The notes: generated from the letters alone by a model not told the origin. A stretch of 64,000 nucleotides of DNA from Trema orientale (GCA_002914845.1 JXTC01000070.1:889349-953348), one strand, 5' to 3'. Positions 12,240-24,536 are shown, counted from the first letter of the stretch. Translations and numbers: made by a program.

Positions 12240-12720
12240 AAGATGATATAGATCTGTACGAAGGTTAATTTTTTTCCAGCCATATTTGTATTAATATAAT
12301 ACAGTCAAATCTGTATATGACCATATGTCACAAATTTTGTGACAAAATGGCATAGTATATGTGAATTTTTTATTAAAGTTATGATTAGAAGAAGTTAGAG
12401 TGTGTTTCACTATGTATCACAATATTTGTTACGCCTTTTCCGAATATGTTTTCTGTTGTAATAGTAGTCCAATCTTTTTATTGGCAGACAAAAGTTTATA
12501 AGTGGTAGTCATAATTTTGTAACTATGATGGTCACTATTTGTTTTATATTATGGGATCCTGTCACATAATATATTGGGTAGTTGTTGATCCGTATCAATT
12601 TTTTATTTTTTATTTTTTGCAGACATGGGCAATATTGTAACGGTAATCGGGACCACAATAATGTCTATCATGGGATGCATACTACGGGTCAGGTATTTTA
12701 GTTTCGATATCATTATACAG
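12240..12720 (+). repeat. Diverged dispersed repeat, copy A
   Basis: This segment and 14505-14925 share the same order of landmarks: a TGTCACAAA palindrome, ATTATGATTA, CTATTGTAATA-like, a CCTRTCACATAAT motif, then a T-run with GCAGA(C/T)ATGG and AATAA(T/C)(G/A)TCTATCA. They look like two old copies of one repeat. The near-palindrome TGTCACAAATTTTGTGACA is at about 12328. Confidence 0.55.
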
Positions 12721-12799
12721 ATCTATATCATGAGTTTTTCCCCAGTTTAACGATATGTAATCAAACAGCCAAATTAATTACCTTTCTATCTCTATCTAG

Positions 12800-14141
12800 C
12801 AAAGCTTAGGACAATAGTAATAATTATCTAGTATAGTAATAAGAAAGATGAGTCCCATGAGGAATTGGTCTAACTAAGTTACTACTAGTCCTAAGGTAAC
12901 GGGGCTTATGAAATAAAACTAAAACTGAAAAGAAAATAACAATAAAATAAATAAGTCAAGATTCATTCATCACACCTAAACAATCATGCTAATTAATTAC
13001 CGGATTTTAATAGTTATAAACTAAAGCTACCAACTGTAAATAATCTGTAAAGGCACAATTATTCCTATCTTTCCTTAGATTATATGGTAACTAGACAAAC
13101 GGCATAGATAACTTCTTTTCATTAACTAATCTAAGCAAACGCTTCAGAATTAATTAACAAAAGCATTAAGTTGAGAAAGACCATAGGTTGATTTAGATCA
13201 TCATCATCATACAAACTTGGAATCTAATCTCGGTTGTGTTCCTCATTATAAATAACTCATCTAACGATCAAATCAACTATAATTTCACTATCTATGAATT
13301 GAAATATAGCAAATGCCTATAACAAATCCTAGTAATAGAACTCTATCATGATAGCTTAGTTGTATACATAAACAAACGAGATATAATTCATAAAGCAATA
13401 TGTGTACAAGAATATAAATAACTTTAAATAAACAACTAATTGCATAAAATCTGAAAAATCAAATAACAATCTTGTCTAGGGATTTGAAATCACCGTCATC
13501 CTAATCTAAAATTATCTTAGCATGTATACAAGTATAAAGAGCATAATCACCATTCTAAGAATAAAAAAAATAAATAAAAACTAAAAATAAAAGGAAGAAG
13601 AACAAAGATGGTTGTAACAACTCTACAGGTTCTCCTCCTCTCCCCCTTCTCTCTATGTTTTAGAGTGTTTTGCGGCTTCTAGGTGAATATAAACTTCTCT
13701 CATCTAGTCTAGAGACTCTTTTATATAGGCAATTAGGTCTGGGGACCGTCTAGATCAAGTCTCAGTCAAATTATAACACTTGGGTTGCCAAAAAGTCTCA
13801 AAGTCGGTGGAAATCTGGGTCTCAGTGTTGCGACACTCAGGATCCAGTGTAGGGGCACTAACTTTCTGGAGCTCGGTCCTTAATATTTTTTTTTCCTTGA
13901 TTGATCCTGCTAGCGCAATGGAGCTCAGGGTCTGGCGCTAAGCCCTTTTCAGCCGATCTTTTGCAGCTTCGTCTGACTTTTTCCGTTTTCGCTCGTTTTC
14001 TACCCGATTCAGCTTATTTTCACTATTGTACCTCCAAAACACCAATCACAAAAGTAACGCAATTAGTCTTAGAATGATTTAAAAACTAATAAAGTAGTAA
14101 AGGAAATAACTATCATATAGATGTAAAATTGACACTTATCA
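12800..14141 (-). mobile_element. LTR-like retroelement fragment (minus strand)
   Basis: Reading from 14141 on the minus strand, it begins TGATAAGTGTC, has a TATA box (TATATAAAAGAG, about 13720-13731) and a downstream pyrimidine/purine leader, which is the layout of a plant LTR promoter. The other end is not clear and I could not pair a target duplication with the TTCAA that follows 14141. No gag/pol reading frame is present. The left boundary is a guess. Confidence 0.5.
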
Positions 14142-15179
14142 TTCAACTACAAGTTTCTCTTTTATCTTGTCATCTATTGTCTCTGATCTACTGCATTTTC
14201 TTCATTTTGAGTCGTATTTGTTCTTTGCAATTTCTTCCAAGAAGAAGGTATGTTTTTGTTTTGTTTCAAATCTATTCTTATCTGGGGTTAATACTAAATG
14301 GGTAATAGTCATATGTTATGGATCTTGTGACTAAGATAATTAAAAATATATTTGCTTAAATTTTTTTATAAGTATACATTGAAAGTCAGAATTTGTGTCA
14401 CTTACTATCAAAATTTATATGACAATGCATTAACATATTGAATATGATGAATAAAAATATTTTTTTTCTTTCTAGATCTTTGTCAAATGTATAGTTGATC
14501 ATGATGCATATAAATATATCTATGTGATTGTCTGTCAGTATTTTGTGACAAATTGTCATTGTGTGTCATCTTATTTTAACATTATGATTAAAAGTAGTAT
14601 GAATTTATGAGATTATTTTGTGTGATTAAAAAGTGTCACAAAATTTGTGATACCTTGTCTGAGTTTATTTTCTATTGTTAATAACTTCGTGTTTAGAAGT
14701 AATCAAAATTTTTTGACTGTTTGTCATAAGTGTAAGAGTAATGATCACAATTTCTTTTACATTGTAAACTAACATTGTGAAATCCTATCACATAATTTGT
14801 TGGCTAATTGTAGATCCACCTTTTTTGTTTTTGCAGATATGGACAGTACTTTTGTTTTACTGAATTATAATAGTAGATGGGACAACAATAACATCTATCA
14901 CGAGATGGAGACCGATCTTCTTACGTATAACTATTCATGGGCCAGAAGCCGTGTGTGATTTGTATTGTTTTGAAATCTGTGATTAGTGCATATGGCCTAG
15001 AGTCAGATAATTTATAACTTAAGATCATATAGTTTGTGATAGTCAAACAACAGTAATATATTTTTGTAGCTGCATTTTCTTTTTTAGTAATTAAGACTCA
15101 ATGGATAATTTGGTATTGTAATTGATTTTCAGTATGTGATAAACTTTTATTAAACATATGCGTCTTGTTTGAGATATTT
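14142..15179 (+). repeat. Repeat DNA including diverged copy B
   Basis: The part at 14505-14925 is the partner of the repeat at 12240-12720. The rest is rich in GTGACAAATT/AATTTGTCAC words and has no coding sequence. Confidence 0.45.
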
Positions 15180-15360
15180 TATATTTTAGTGTGACTTAGA
15201 GTTATATATTTGTGATGGACAATAACAAATGATACAGAATATGTCTCATGATTCGTTTTGATATGTTTAGTTACATAATTCATGTTTTTACACACACTAT
15301 ATATTTTAGTGTGACTTAAAGTGATACGTTTGTAGCAGACAATAGCAAATAATAAAGAAC
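15180..15360. repeat. Direct repeat, about 120-bp spacing
   Basis: TATATTTTAGTGTGACTTA at 15180 recurs at 15300, and about 55 bases after each start are similar (RACAATARCAAATRATA). This is probably a local duplication within decayed transposon DNA. Confidence 0.65.
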
Positions 15361-15479
15361 TTTCCACTTCCCTGGTACGTTTTTCAAATTTAAAAAAGAA
15401 AAAATTGGGAAAAGAAGGAAAAATAGAGCTCAAAAGCTCTGACAAGGACTAGTCAAGTTAATGGCATTTTAGACTTTGT

Positions 15480-15960
15480 TGCTTGGAGAGTATTAGAAAT
15501 GTCATTTTGAAAAAGTGAACTTAAAAAGTCATTTTGGGCCAAATTTTAACTATCAAGGTCAATTGGGAAAATACTACGGTATTTTATGAAGAAAATTTGG
15601 AAAATACGGTTGTTAACGTTTTCTTCAGGTGCAGTACAGTTTTTATTAGAAGAATACCATTTTCTAAAAAATATTTAAAAACATGTCATTTTGTAAATAG
15701 TTATCGGTAACTGGTAACCAGTTTCTAGAAATTGGTAACTACTAACTAAATGTATTTATAACTAGTATATAACTGATAATCAGTAACCGGTAAGCAGTTT
15801 TTAGAAACTAGTAACTATTTTAAAAATAGTATCTTTTTAAAATTTTTTTAAAAATTGATATTTCTAATAAAAACTGGACGAAAATTTGGAAAAAAAAAAA
15901 AAAAACCGACTTCCGTATTTTTTGTAATACTTTTGGTTTTTTACGGGTAAAAGTGTTAGA
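15480..15960. repeat. Dispersed AT-rich repeat related to 48840-49150
   Basis: The segment contains repeated and inverted GGTAACTGGTAACCAGTTT-like words, then TATTTATAACTAGTATATAACTG, and ends in an AAAACTGG.CGAAAATTTG-like motif. The same sequence of words occurs at 48840-49150. It is non-coding and MITE-like, but termini were not established. Confidence 0.5.
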
Positions 15961-16000
15961 AACCGAGGTCAATTTCCCTTAAAATCCCCTTGCCAATCAA

Positions 16001-16050
16001 TTTGGGCTTACGACGTGGCGGCCCAACACTGCGAGGCCGAAGCCCAATTA
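16001..16050 (+). promoter_or_regulatory. Site II-type GCCCA cluster upstream of the SYP61-like gene
   Basis: TTGGGCTT at 16002, GGCCCAA at 16020 and AGCCCAA at 16041 lie 150-200 bp before the probable 5' exon. Site II elements (TGGGCY) are bound by TCP factors and are frequent in promoters of widely expressed plant genes. A pyrimidine-rich leader (CTC repeats, about 16157-16195) follows. Confidence 0.5.
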
Positions 16051-16658
16051 GTTTTCCTAATTTCTCTAGGAAGGAACGTCTTAATCTTTTGGGACTTCGC
16101 AGACCAGGGGGTCGTTTCTCTGGGTTGGTCCGTCTACACACTTTGCCAAAACACACTCCTCCTCCTCCTCCTCCTCCTTCTCCTTCTCCTTCCACCGAGT
16201 TTGATCAGGTAGCCTTTTATTGAGTTTTAATTATACTAAATGTATACATGTTTTTCTCGATCTTCGACGATATTCATATCGCTTTTTTTTTTTTTTTTTT
16301 TTTGCCTCGAAATCTCAACTAGATCTATTTGTATTGCTATGAATATCTAACTCGATTTTGTAATTTACGAACAGTTTTCCAATTAAATGTTTGATTAACT
16401 TGTTGCTACTCTCCTGAGCAGATTCAGGATTTGTTTTCAATTGAATTTATATCAAGTTCTAATCGAATCTTGTTGAACACTTGCTTGTTTTTAAATCTGT
16501 TTTGGTGCAAATTTCATCGATTTACATATACCCTTTTGGGCTAAATGTTGTATATAATAGATACATATATGTATTCCTACAGCAGTTTTTTTTTTTTCGA
16601 TGATTAAAGTTTTTTTTTCCTCGTGCGATTTGATAGGTTACAGTCTTAAATTCGAAGA

Positions 16659-18672
16659 ATGCCTTCGGCTCAGGACCCATTTTATGTGGTGAAAGAGGAG
16701 ATTCAAGATTCTGTAAGTTTTGAATTTGTTTGTTAATACCAATACTAGTGCTTTGGCATATTAGGAGTTCCATTATTTCAGTTGTGAATACCACTTTCAG
16801 GATTTTCACAGATTTCGTTTCCGCTTTGTCATGGATCAACCGAAATGACGTTTTGATGCTAAAATTAGCATAATGAAAGTACCCAGAAGGGTGTTCTGTT
16901 AGTAGAAGTTTTATTTGTTCTTTTTCCGTTTTCTTGTTAGATCGACAAGTTGCAATCTTCCTTTCATCACTGGGAACGTATTCCCGGCGATTCCGGAGAG
17001 CAACTACATCTTGCAAAAGAGTTACTTGCTAGTTGTGAGAGCATTGAGTGGCAGGTACATCCTATATTTTCACCCATTTTTCGCATTTTGCCGCTTGTAA
17101 TTAATGTCATGATATGTCTATAACATTTCATTTTGAACGTAATTATGTATGGTATTGAATAGAAGGGGACATGGGATAATTTGAATTTAAAGGTTGTTAC
17201 CTTAATGATGGATGTGACTTAATCAAGACTTTTTATTCCTTTGACGCTGCTGCTGATTAATAACCACAGACTAATGTTTTATGCTACAACTGTTATTATG
17301 ACTTTTGCTTTTGTATGTTTCTTCTTCATTCAACATTCTCTGCAACTGCTGAAAGCCTACTTTCTTGATAGGAAGGTGGATGAATTGGATAAAACGATTG
17401 CTGTAGCAGCTAGGGATCCAGCTTTATATGGCATTGATGAGTCAGAACTTGAAAAACGAAGGAGATGGACTAGCAATGCCCGTACTCAGGTATTGATGGT
17501 ATAACTTTATTCTACATAAATGTGTTATAGCATTAATGCTTGGAGAAGTATTCAGTTCAAAAGTATCTTTTTCGTTGGATTTATAGCAGCTCCTTCGTGT
17601 GGTCTGGACTTGTGTTATTTGTAGCATTTTGCCTCTCTGCAAGCTCATGTAAATTCCAAATAATGGCAATATTTTTCTAGGTGAGCACAGTAAAGAAGGC
17701 CCTTAAAAGAGGAAAGGAGACAGGTACTGGTACCACATCTGCAAATGCAATGCGCCGAGAGCTAATGAGGTTGCCAAATCCGCATGGAACAGATAGATCC
17801 AACCCGTACTTTGCTAATGATAATGATGATTTCATAGCATCAGAGTCAGATAGACAGTTGCTTCTTATAAAGTAGATCCTTTCTCTCTTCTTCCTACACC
17901 CTCACCTCTGATGTATATGTTGCTTATTTGCCTATTTCTTAAGAGACAGTTAAGAAGGTTTTGGATATTCTTCTCCATGCACTGATGTATCTTCTTCGAA
18001 CTTGTATTGTTGGAAATTTTTGTTTTTAGGCAACAGGATGAGGAGTTGGATGAACTTAGTGCGAGTGTGCAGAGAATTGGAGGTGTTGGGCTTACAATAC
18101 ATGAAGAGCTCCTTCAACAGGTAAAACTCTATAGTCTCTATAGGTTGCCGTTCTTTCTGGTGCCTCTACCACAGTTCAAAAATGATCGGACTTATTACAG
18201 TACACATGCTTTTTCAGGAGTTTTGCTTAATGAGCCAAACTTTTAGTGCTTTTATTCTTGTTACTTATAGGCTAACTGTTTCTGTCTCACGGTCGCAGTT
18301 GTAATATTTCATGCTGAAATTTCTTTTCTTTTTCTTTTTTTCTTCAGGAAAAAATCATAGAAGATCTAGATAAGGAAATGGACAGCACATCAAACCGTCT
18401 TGACTTTGTTCAGGTGAGTCTCTGCTTGTAGGTCTGACCTGATCATTGTTTCCAAACTCTGAGAAGTGAGTTCTGCTTTATTATATTTAGCTTGCCAATC
18501 ATAGTTGTATATATGAGTGGTCTCATCAGGGATGAAAATGTCCCGATCAATTTCATTGCAGAAAAAGGTGGCTATGGTCATGAAGAAGGCTGGTGCAAAG
18601 GGTCAGATGATGATGATACTGTTTTTGGTGGTCCTTTTCATTATCCTTTTTGTATTGGTCTTTTTCACCTAG
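16659..18672 (+). CDS. SYP61: Qc-SNARE of the SYP61 (syntaxin 6/10-like) family
   Basis: Exons: 16659-16712, 16941-17054, 17376-17489, 17681-17871, 18030-18120, 18348-18413, 18562-18672, all GT-AG and in phase, giving 246 residues. A non-coding 5' exon probably ends at 16208, with a UTR intron to 16636. Order: an N-terminal syntaxin-6-type helical region (residues 1-95, starting MPSAQDPFYVVKEEIQDS), a linker, a SNARE helix at about 158-217 (DEELDELSASVQRIGGVG...), and a C-terminal membrane anchor at about 226-245. The zero-layer glutamine is Gln188 at the exon 5/6 junction. The Arabidopsis family member acts at the trans-Golgi network/early endosome in vesicle fusion and is linked to osmotic-stress and plasma-membrane trafficking; the same role here is inferred from near full-length similarity. 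It converges with the RNI-like gene. Confidence 0.95.
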
Positions 18673-19389
18673 TGTAAATAATGAAGCATGTCTGCGAATT
18701 TTATACAGAGAAGAGTGATATGTTCTTCTGGGAACCCTTGGACTGTCAAGGAATACAGATGATTTGATTCATGAACCGTAAAACAGGGTCCATAGTCCTT
18801 GAAGCTCCTTTACAATTTTTGAAGTTGACCAGAATTTGAGATTGAACTTGAATGACAAATATATTGTAAACTTCATATTGTTGTTATTTGTTTATGGCAT
18901 AGTTTTTCTGTGTATTGTCATCATCAGATGCGTCTGAGTATTTTTATATTCGTTAAACTTCTTATGTTTGTGTGAACACTACAACAATGTCCTGCCCTTG
19001 GGAGGAATGGATCTCTTTCTTTTTGTTAATGCGACTGCAGTGTTCCATTCAAGAGAAATTGTAACTACTAGTCAGTTTTGATAAAGAAAGAACAGAAGTA
19101 AAGTACCAGCCTACAAGGGCATCAAAGACAGGATATTAACAAAGAGATTCATATCTACAAATGCACAAACTCTCTCAATAATAGTATACAAACGATTGCA
19201 TACATTTTGAATTTGAGGGGAGAAAACTAGTCGCAGTTGCATAGTACTTGTACCGTAATAATCTCATTAGGCAACAACGCAATCAGTTTCTCCATCATAA
19301 CAAAATAGTTCTTTTTCTTTCACATATTTTTACAACAAAAACAGAAGCAATAAACAAGGGTAATGCAATTAAATGTATAATAGCTCGGA
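18673..19389. other. 3'-UTR / convergent intergenic space
   Basis: About 720 bp separates the stop codons of the SYP61-like gene and the minus-strand RNI-like gene. It should hold both 3' UTRs. No further gene was seen. Confidence 0.6.
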
Positions 19390-21629
19390 CTAGCTACGAC
19401 TGTGTAGGGACTTGCTCGCCTGTGAGGCCAGAGCAAGTGCCTTAGCCCTTGCATTCATCATCATCCACTCCCTCTCTGCACGCCGCTGATGTTGCCTGGC
19501 ATTTTTCGCTCGTTTTGGAGCCAATCGTGTGTCCCTTTCCTCAAATGCAAGTCTAAACTTTTCTGCCATGGACAATTCTCCATTGCTTGAGAGCAGAGGT
19601 GGTGTAGCCTTTGGGATAGATCCGTGCAATACCCATGTTTTAGGATCGATATCCTCGACAATAGGGTCATCGAGTGCGATGTCTGGGAATGCTTCCCTGG
19701 GAACTTTGGTACCTCTGAAACCAAACAGTGATGGTTTAGGATTCACTATAATACGTGGACACTCAGCGGAAAAACTCTCCAAAGTACCCTTATCAATCTT
19801 TGGCTGCAAAAAAGGAGGGCACTTTAGACATTATACAAACACCTAAACAACAAAATGTATATCTGGACACCAGAAGAAATATCTTTCCAGACATTTTTCA
19901 AACATCACCAATAGGAGTATGTAAATACCCAAACAAGCCACCGCAATGATTCTGCACCATTAATTTCTGCAGTATCAAGTTCTTCCCAAGAATCCCCCTC
20001 CATGTCATGCAACTTTGGTTTGAATACGCCCAAGCACCTGCGTGCAGTGTAGTCACTCCTCGGGCACCCTCTGCAACATTAACTTTGGTTCATATCCTGT
20101 TATTAGGTTTTTAATGCTAGTCAAAACACAAATTCCTCAGCTCGTTCAATTTATTGGATATTTATAGGAACCAGTTTGTGATGTTATTCTAAGGTTTTAG
20201 ATTATCCAATCTGAGTACAGATCAATAGCAACAGGATAAGTTCGTTCTTGTGACAATTTGAAAAAAATCCTGTAAACATTTGTTCTTCAAATATGCATTG
20301 TTTGCCAATTTCCTACAGATGGAGGACAGGAAGAAAAGAAGAAAAAGTAGAACTACACAATCAGCCGAAGGAATCCATAATGTCAAACACAAATGAGGTG
20401 TACAAAGAAATACTATTATATTCAAAAAAACGATGAGTACCCGCATCTTAATATCTCCAATGAATGACAATGCCGCACAAGTTCAGAAACCCCAGCTGTG
20501 GTAATTTTGCTGCACTGACTGCAGAAAAATTGTCTCAATAAAACGGGATTACAAAGCCAAGTTAAGCTTTTATATCAGAGTCACATATGTCCCATTAGCT
20601 AACCACAAGCAGGAAACAAATACTAATCATCTGAGCAACAGAGTCGGAACCAAACATAACCACTGATTGAATTTGGTGAAAGTTTAACAAAGCAGTCGAA
20701 GTAAAGAAGAAAAAATTTCACACCTTATATCCACAGCTCGTAGAAACTTGCAGATTTCAGCCGCTTTTTCCAAGCCAATATCCGAAACATCTGAACCAGA
20801 GATGTCAAGAAATTCCCAGGAACTATCAGCTAGAGAGACAATGACCTCATCGTTTAGTAACTTCCTTCGTCTGGCAATCGCGGCCATTGCCATCTGCCAT
20901 TAAGAAATATTCCTCCCGAGCATAAGAATGAGTTAACACAATCATTGTTGAATTATAGAGTAACACACACCCCAAACTATCAAATGAAGCTAGTTAACTC
21001 AGCTAGGTGATCAAAAAATTGGTGCTAATCATACTAATACTGGAAAACAGACTTTTATGAAGTTGAAAATTTGTTAAACCACATCAAAATGAGATCATTG
21101 TTTTGTACTTATGAACTCAAATGAGATGCGCTTAATTATCTAATCTGTACTACTGCCTGCCCAAACTTAAGTATCTCCATTAAACTCCATTTAAGTAGAA
21201 AATAAGGTGCAAAATGCAAATTCCACAAAAGGGTAAGAGAAAAAACTATCAGAAAACCTTAATATCAGCAGGAAAATTGCCAGAAATCTCATCCAAATCT
21301 AGAATTATATCCTCCAAATGCTTCCCAATAACTCCCAGGCACAAGCTCACTAAACCCGGGGGCCTCCTCTTCTCCCAAGCTTTTCCTGCTATCACCATAT
21401 GCACATATATATATTCATAACCACAAAGATATGCACATACATACATAAATCTATATATACATACAAATTCATAGATATATACATACACATATAAAGAGAG
21501 AGAATTACTGGAGAATTGAGGGTTGGAGATTCCAATAGAGGTGTTGATGGGCTTGGAATTGGAGCCGGTATTCAAATAGAGCTTGGTTACAGAATCTGCA
21601 ATGGCTGATAAAGCTTTTCCCTTTTCCAT
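19390..21629 (-). CDS. RNI-like / leucine-rich-repeat protein (LRR_CC type)
   Basis: Exons on the minus strand: 21629-21509, 21385-21258, 20893-20724, 20518-20441, 20070-19929, 19803-19390; all phases close, giving about 350 residues. An in-frame ATG at 21713 would add 28 residues; I chose 21629 (MEKGKALSAIADS) because the upstream reading looks like leader sequence. The middle reads as cysteine-containing leucine-rich repeats: SWEFLDISGSDVSDIGLEKA, LRAVDISQCSKITTAGVSEL, then SLEILRCGGCPRS. Next come SLRWLVWPKID and CPRIIVNPKPS. The C terminus is Arg/Ala-rich and basic (KRAKNARQHQRRAEREW). Similar plant proteins are annotated only as RNI-like, and no F-box is visible. LRRs of this type usually bind proteins; the partner is unknown. 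The intron-1 acceptor is a NAGNAG (two choices, 21388 or 21385). Confidence 0.88.
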
Positions 21630-21713
21630 CAAAATCAAGAAAATTTCACAGATTTGAGAAGCGAGACCTCTCCACCGTCCAACAAAATAGCAAATTTGAG
21701 TATCGCCAGTCAT

Positions 21714-23024
21714 CCTAGAGGTCTAAGAAGGTTCTCTTGATTATTGCGCAAATGCCCTTTCTTCGTACAAAACTTATCACCTGGGGTCCCAACTTTTCCC
21801 ATTATATCGGTTAGGTCCCCAAAATTTACTTTGTAGCATTTGAATCCCCAGCTTATTAACTTTTTGACACATGTTAATTGTTCCCTACTAAACGAGTCGT
21901 CAAAATATATCACGTATGCAGCACGAGGTCTTCTTTCCAAAGGTTGCCAAATGCCAAATCAAATGCAGTGTTTCATCAAATCACAAATCAAAGTTGATTA
22001 TTTTGTAGCAATTAGTGGTTAGAGAAAGCTGTCCAATTAGCACGTGCAAATTGGAAAGGCTAGGAAGAAACTCAAACAAGTAAAATCATTTTTATTTTTT
22101 AAGTAAAAAAAATGGTTGAATCTTCTTAAGAAAATTCTCATGAAAATTTTCACATTTTATTTTATTTAGAAAAATAAAAATAAATGTATCTAAACAAACC
22201 TACAATTAATTAGATGACCCAATTAGTATGATTATTGTCAGATGCATTTCGGTTTCAATTTGCTGGAAACCTCATTTTCTGAAAGACTGATAATGGAATA
22301 AAAAAGACTTACAAAAAATTCAACAGAGATTAATATTACACCTACTTGAATTGAGTTGGACAGAAGTTTAATTAGTTTTAATACTTTAGAAATACAGTTC
22401 ATAAGAAGCAATTTTTCTTGGTTTTTGTAGGATGGGTCAATAACACCTACTTTTGTTATTTTTCTAGACCAATTTTTGTTAGATATAATCATGGATTAAA
22501 TAAAATATAAAACAATCCTAGGATCATCGTGTCAAATTATCAGGAAGAGATTTGTTAAAAAATTGTAACTAACATGTGTCCATAGTGAAGAGAAAGTTAC
22601 GATCACATATGCAGAAGCAATTGAACGATTAAGAGCCTGAGGGTTAATGATCTTACACAGCCAAATCAATCTAAAGACACCCAATTGAGAACTTATCAGT
22701 CAGAATTGTATTAATAATGGGTATCCATATATTACAAAGCTCATACTCTATAAGTAGTTTAAGCTTATAGGTTGCTTCGTATAAGCTTCATTGAAATTAG
22801 AATTAAGCTTTATATTTGGAGGCTTAGAAATAGTATCATGAATTTCCACTGTGTTATCGCCCATAAAGGTGACACGTATGTGCCTTACTAAAAAATATTT
22901 AGTTTAAACACTCGAGGTATGAATTAACTTCTCATAGCTCATGACTTCTACCTCATTTGTCACTCATACATCCTTAGCAATTAGTATGCCATCTGAACGT
23001 AATAAAGTATATTTTTTTAATGAG
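21714..23024. other. Intergenic, no gene recognised
   Basis: The 5' flank of the RNI-like gene followed by AT-rich DNA. Open frames here are short and not protein-like. Confidence 0.4.
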
Positions 23025-23200
23025 TAATACTAAGAGGTACTTTAAGATGTCAAGCACCACATAAGATATTAATTTTTTATTAGAAGATGAAACTAATACA
23101 CTAAGTCCCACATAAGGTCCCATCTGAAATGTCATTTTATATTTCAATAAAAATGCATACACCTCATGTAGTACTTAGCATCTTAACGTACTTTATATTA
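23025..23200. mobile_element. Foldback MITE (about 176 bp)
   Basis: The left arm TAATACTAAGAGGTACTTTA continues into AGATGTCAAGCACCACA. The right arm, reverse-complemented, reads TAATATAAAGTACGTTAAGA, then TGCTAAGTACTACA. The two halves therefore fold on each other with scattered mismatches. No target duplication is certain and it is non-coding. Confidence 0.5.
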
Positions 23201-23896
23201 TTATTCTTTTTGGATGGGATTTAGAATTCGAAAAATCTCTAATATACGCACCTAATCAAGAAAAAAATCACATCCTCCACAATCATCACCAAGGCTGATG
23301 TGACAGTCATCTTCTACTATCAGTATGCTCTCCATTCATGCGGCTAAACGATCGATCAAACCTTGCCTTCATCCACATTTTGTAAGGGAATTTATGTATT
23401 TGTACCAATCTCCTATGTGTGTCTTCTTCCACAAACAGTAAAAATATGGGAGCCCTTCAAAATGAAGTTTACCCAAGTAGTAGACCCTTGAGAACATAGC
23501 TAGATATTTCCTCTTAATAATAACCCCAGTCTCATTTGGGTCATTGCCTTTATAATGTTTCTTAAACTTGGTACTTAGCTATCTTTTTGTCTTATTTTGA
23601 ATGTTTATGTTATGTACTACGAGCAAATCTTATTAATCTCTATAATTTTGTAAAAAATTCACTTAAAAAGACAAACTCTAACTTTGCTCTTTTTTTTTTT
23701 TTTTTGAGCAACTGTTTTTCTTTTCTTTTTTTTTTTTTTTTAAGTGATACTTTAAACCTTTTTTTTTTTTTTTGGAAATAAGAAGTGATACTTTAAACTT
23801 GGTAACCAAATAAATACAACTAAAAAAAATAAATAAACAATGGTTGGTAAAATACAAAAAAGATAAGAAGATTTAGTGAAGCAACTTTTTAAACAA
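23201..23896. other. Intergenic with poly-T tracts
   Basis: Contains three T-rich runs between about 23690 and 23775. No gene was seen. Confidence 0.4.
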
Positions 23897-23905
23897 TTAA
23901 CTATT

Positions 23906-24024
23906 GGGCGCGTCTACAGTAGGGGCGTCCCTACGTAGGGCCCTGTCTTTGATACTACAGATTTTTATCAAACGGTGTATAAGGGGGAGCCCTATGTAGG
24001 GGCGCCCCTACTATAGCCCTCCCC
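23906..24024. mobile_element. Short Mutator-type foldback MITE (119 bp)
   Basis: The termini are GGGCGCGTCTACAGTAGGGG on the left and, reverse-complemented, GGGGAGGGCTATAGTAGGGG on the right, continuing into CGTCCCTACGTAGGGC and CGCCCCTACATAGGGC. The target duplication TTAACTATT is perfect over 9 bp (23897-23905, 24025-24033). It has no coding capacity. Confidence 0.85.
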
Positions 24025-24134
24025 TTAACTATTTCCTAGTAATTTCAAAATGATTTCTTACTTAGTTTTCGGTATATATATCGATGAGTAAAATTTGTAT
24101 AAATTTGTTGTCAGTTATTACGTATTATGAAAAT

Positions 24135-24322
24135 GGGCGCGTCTACAGTAAGACGTCCCTACGTAGGGCCTTGTCTATTCACCGTTGGATGGGAATCTGT
24201 ATATAAATAGATTCTCCACAGATTCCCGTTATTCCCCACAGATTTCCATCCAACGATAATTAAGGCATGATCCTACGTAGGGAGGCATGATCCTACGTAG
24301 GGAGGCCTCTACCGTAGCCAAA
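24135..24322. mobile_element. Related foldback MITE close to the HAUS4 promoter
   Basis: It starts GGGCGCGTCTACAGTA, as the 23906 element does, and ends CCTCTACCGTAGCC. Inner arms CGTTGGATGGGAATCTG and CAGATTTCCATCCAACG pair over nearly their full length. A 22-bp unit (GGCATGATCCTACGTAGGGA) is duplicated near the right end. A possible imperfect 9-bp duplication is TATGAAAAT (24126-24134) with ATTGAAAAT (24323-24331). It ends about 215 bp before the HAUS4 start codon. Confidence 0.65.
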
Positions 24323-24536
24323 ATTGAAAATTGAGGGATACCTCTCTCTCACTATAATCCCATTTAGAATTGAAGGGTGTTTTGGTAAATGAAGTCGAAG
24401 TTGGCTCTGAATCTGCTGGTAGTTTAAACTTGAAGGCTGTAGCCGGCCAGACAAAATGGAGAGAAGAAGTAAAGAAAAAGCGGTATCGGTGGAGCGGAGA
24501 TTGGGGTGAAAACGGCATCGTTTTGGGGATCGAGAG

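Noticed and set aside
15956-16223. Gly/Pro-rich ORFs on both strands
   Set aside because: They arise from the CTC-repeat leader and promoter of the SYP61-like gene.
16522-17016. 164-residue minus-strand ORF
   Set aside because: It is antisense to SYP61 exons 1 and 2 and has no protein family features.
21629-21713. Upstream ATG as the certain start of the RNI-like protein
   Set aside because: It is possible but unsupported; MEKGK at 21629 looks more like a protein start. Kept only as an alternative.
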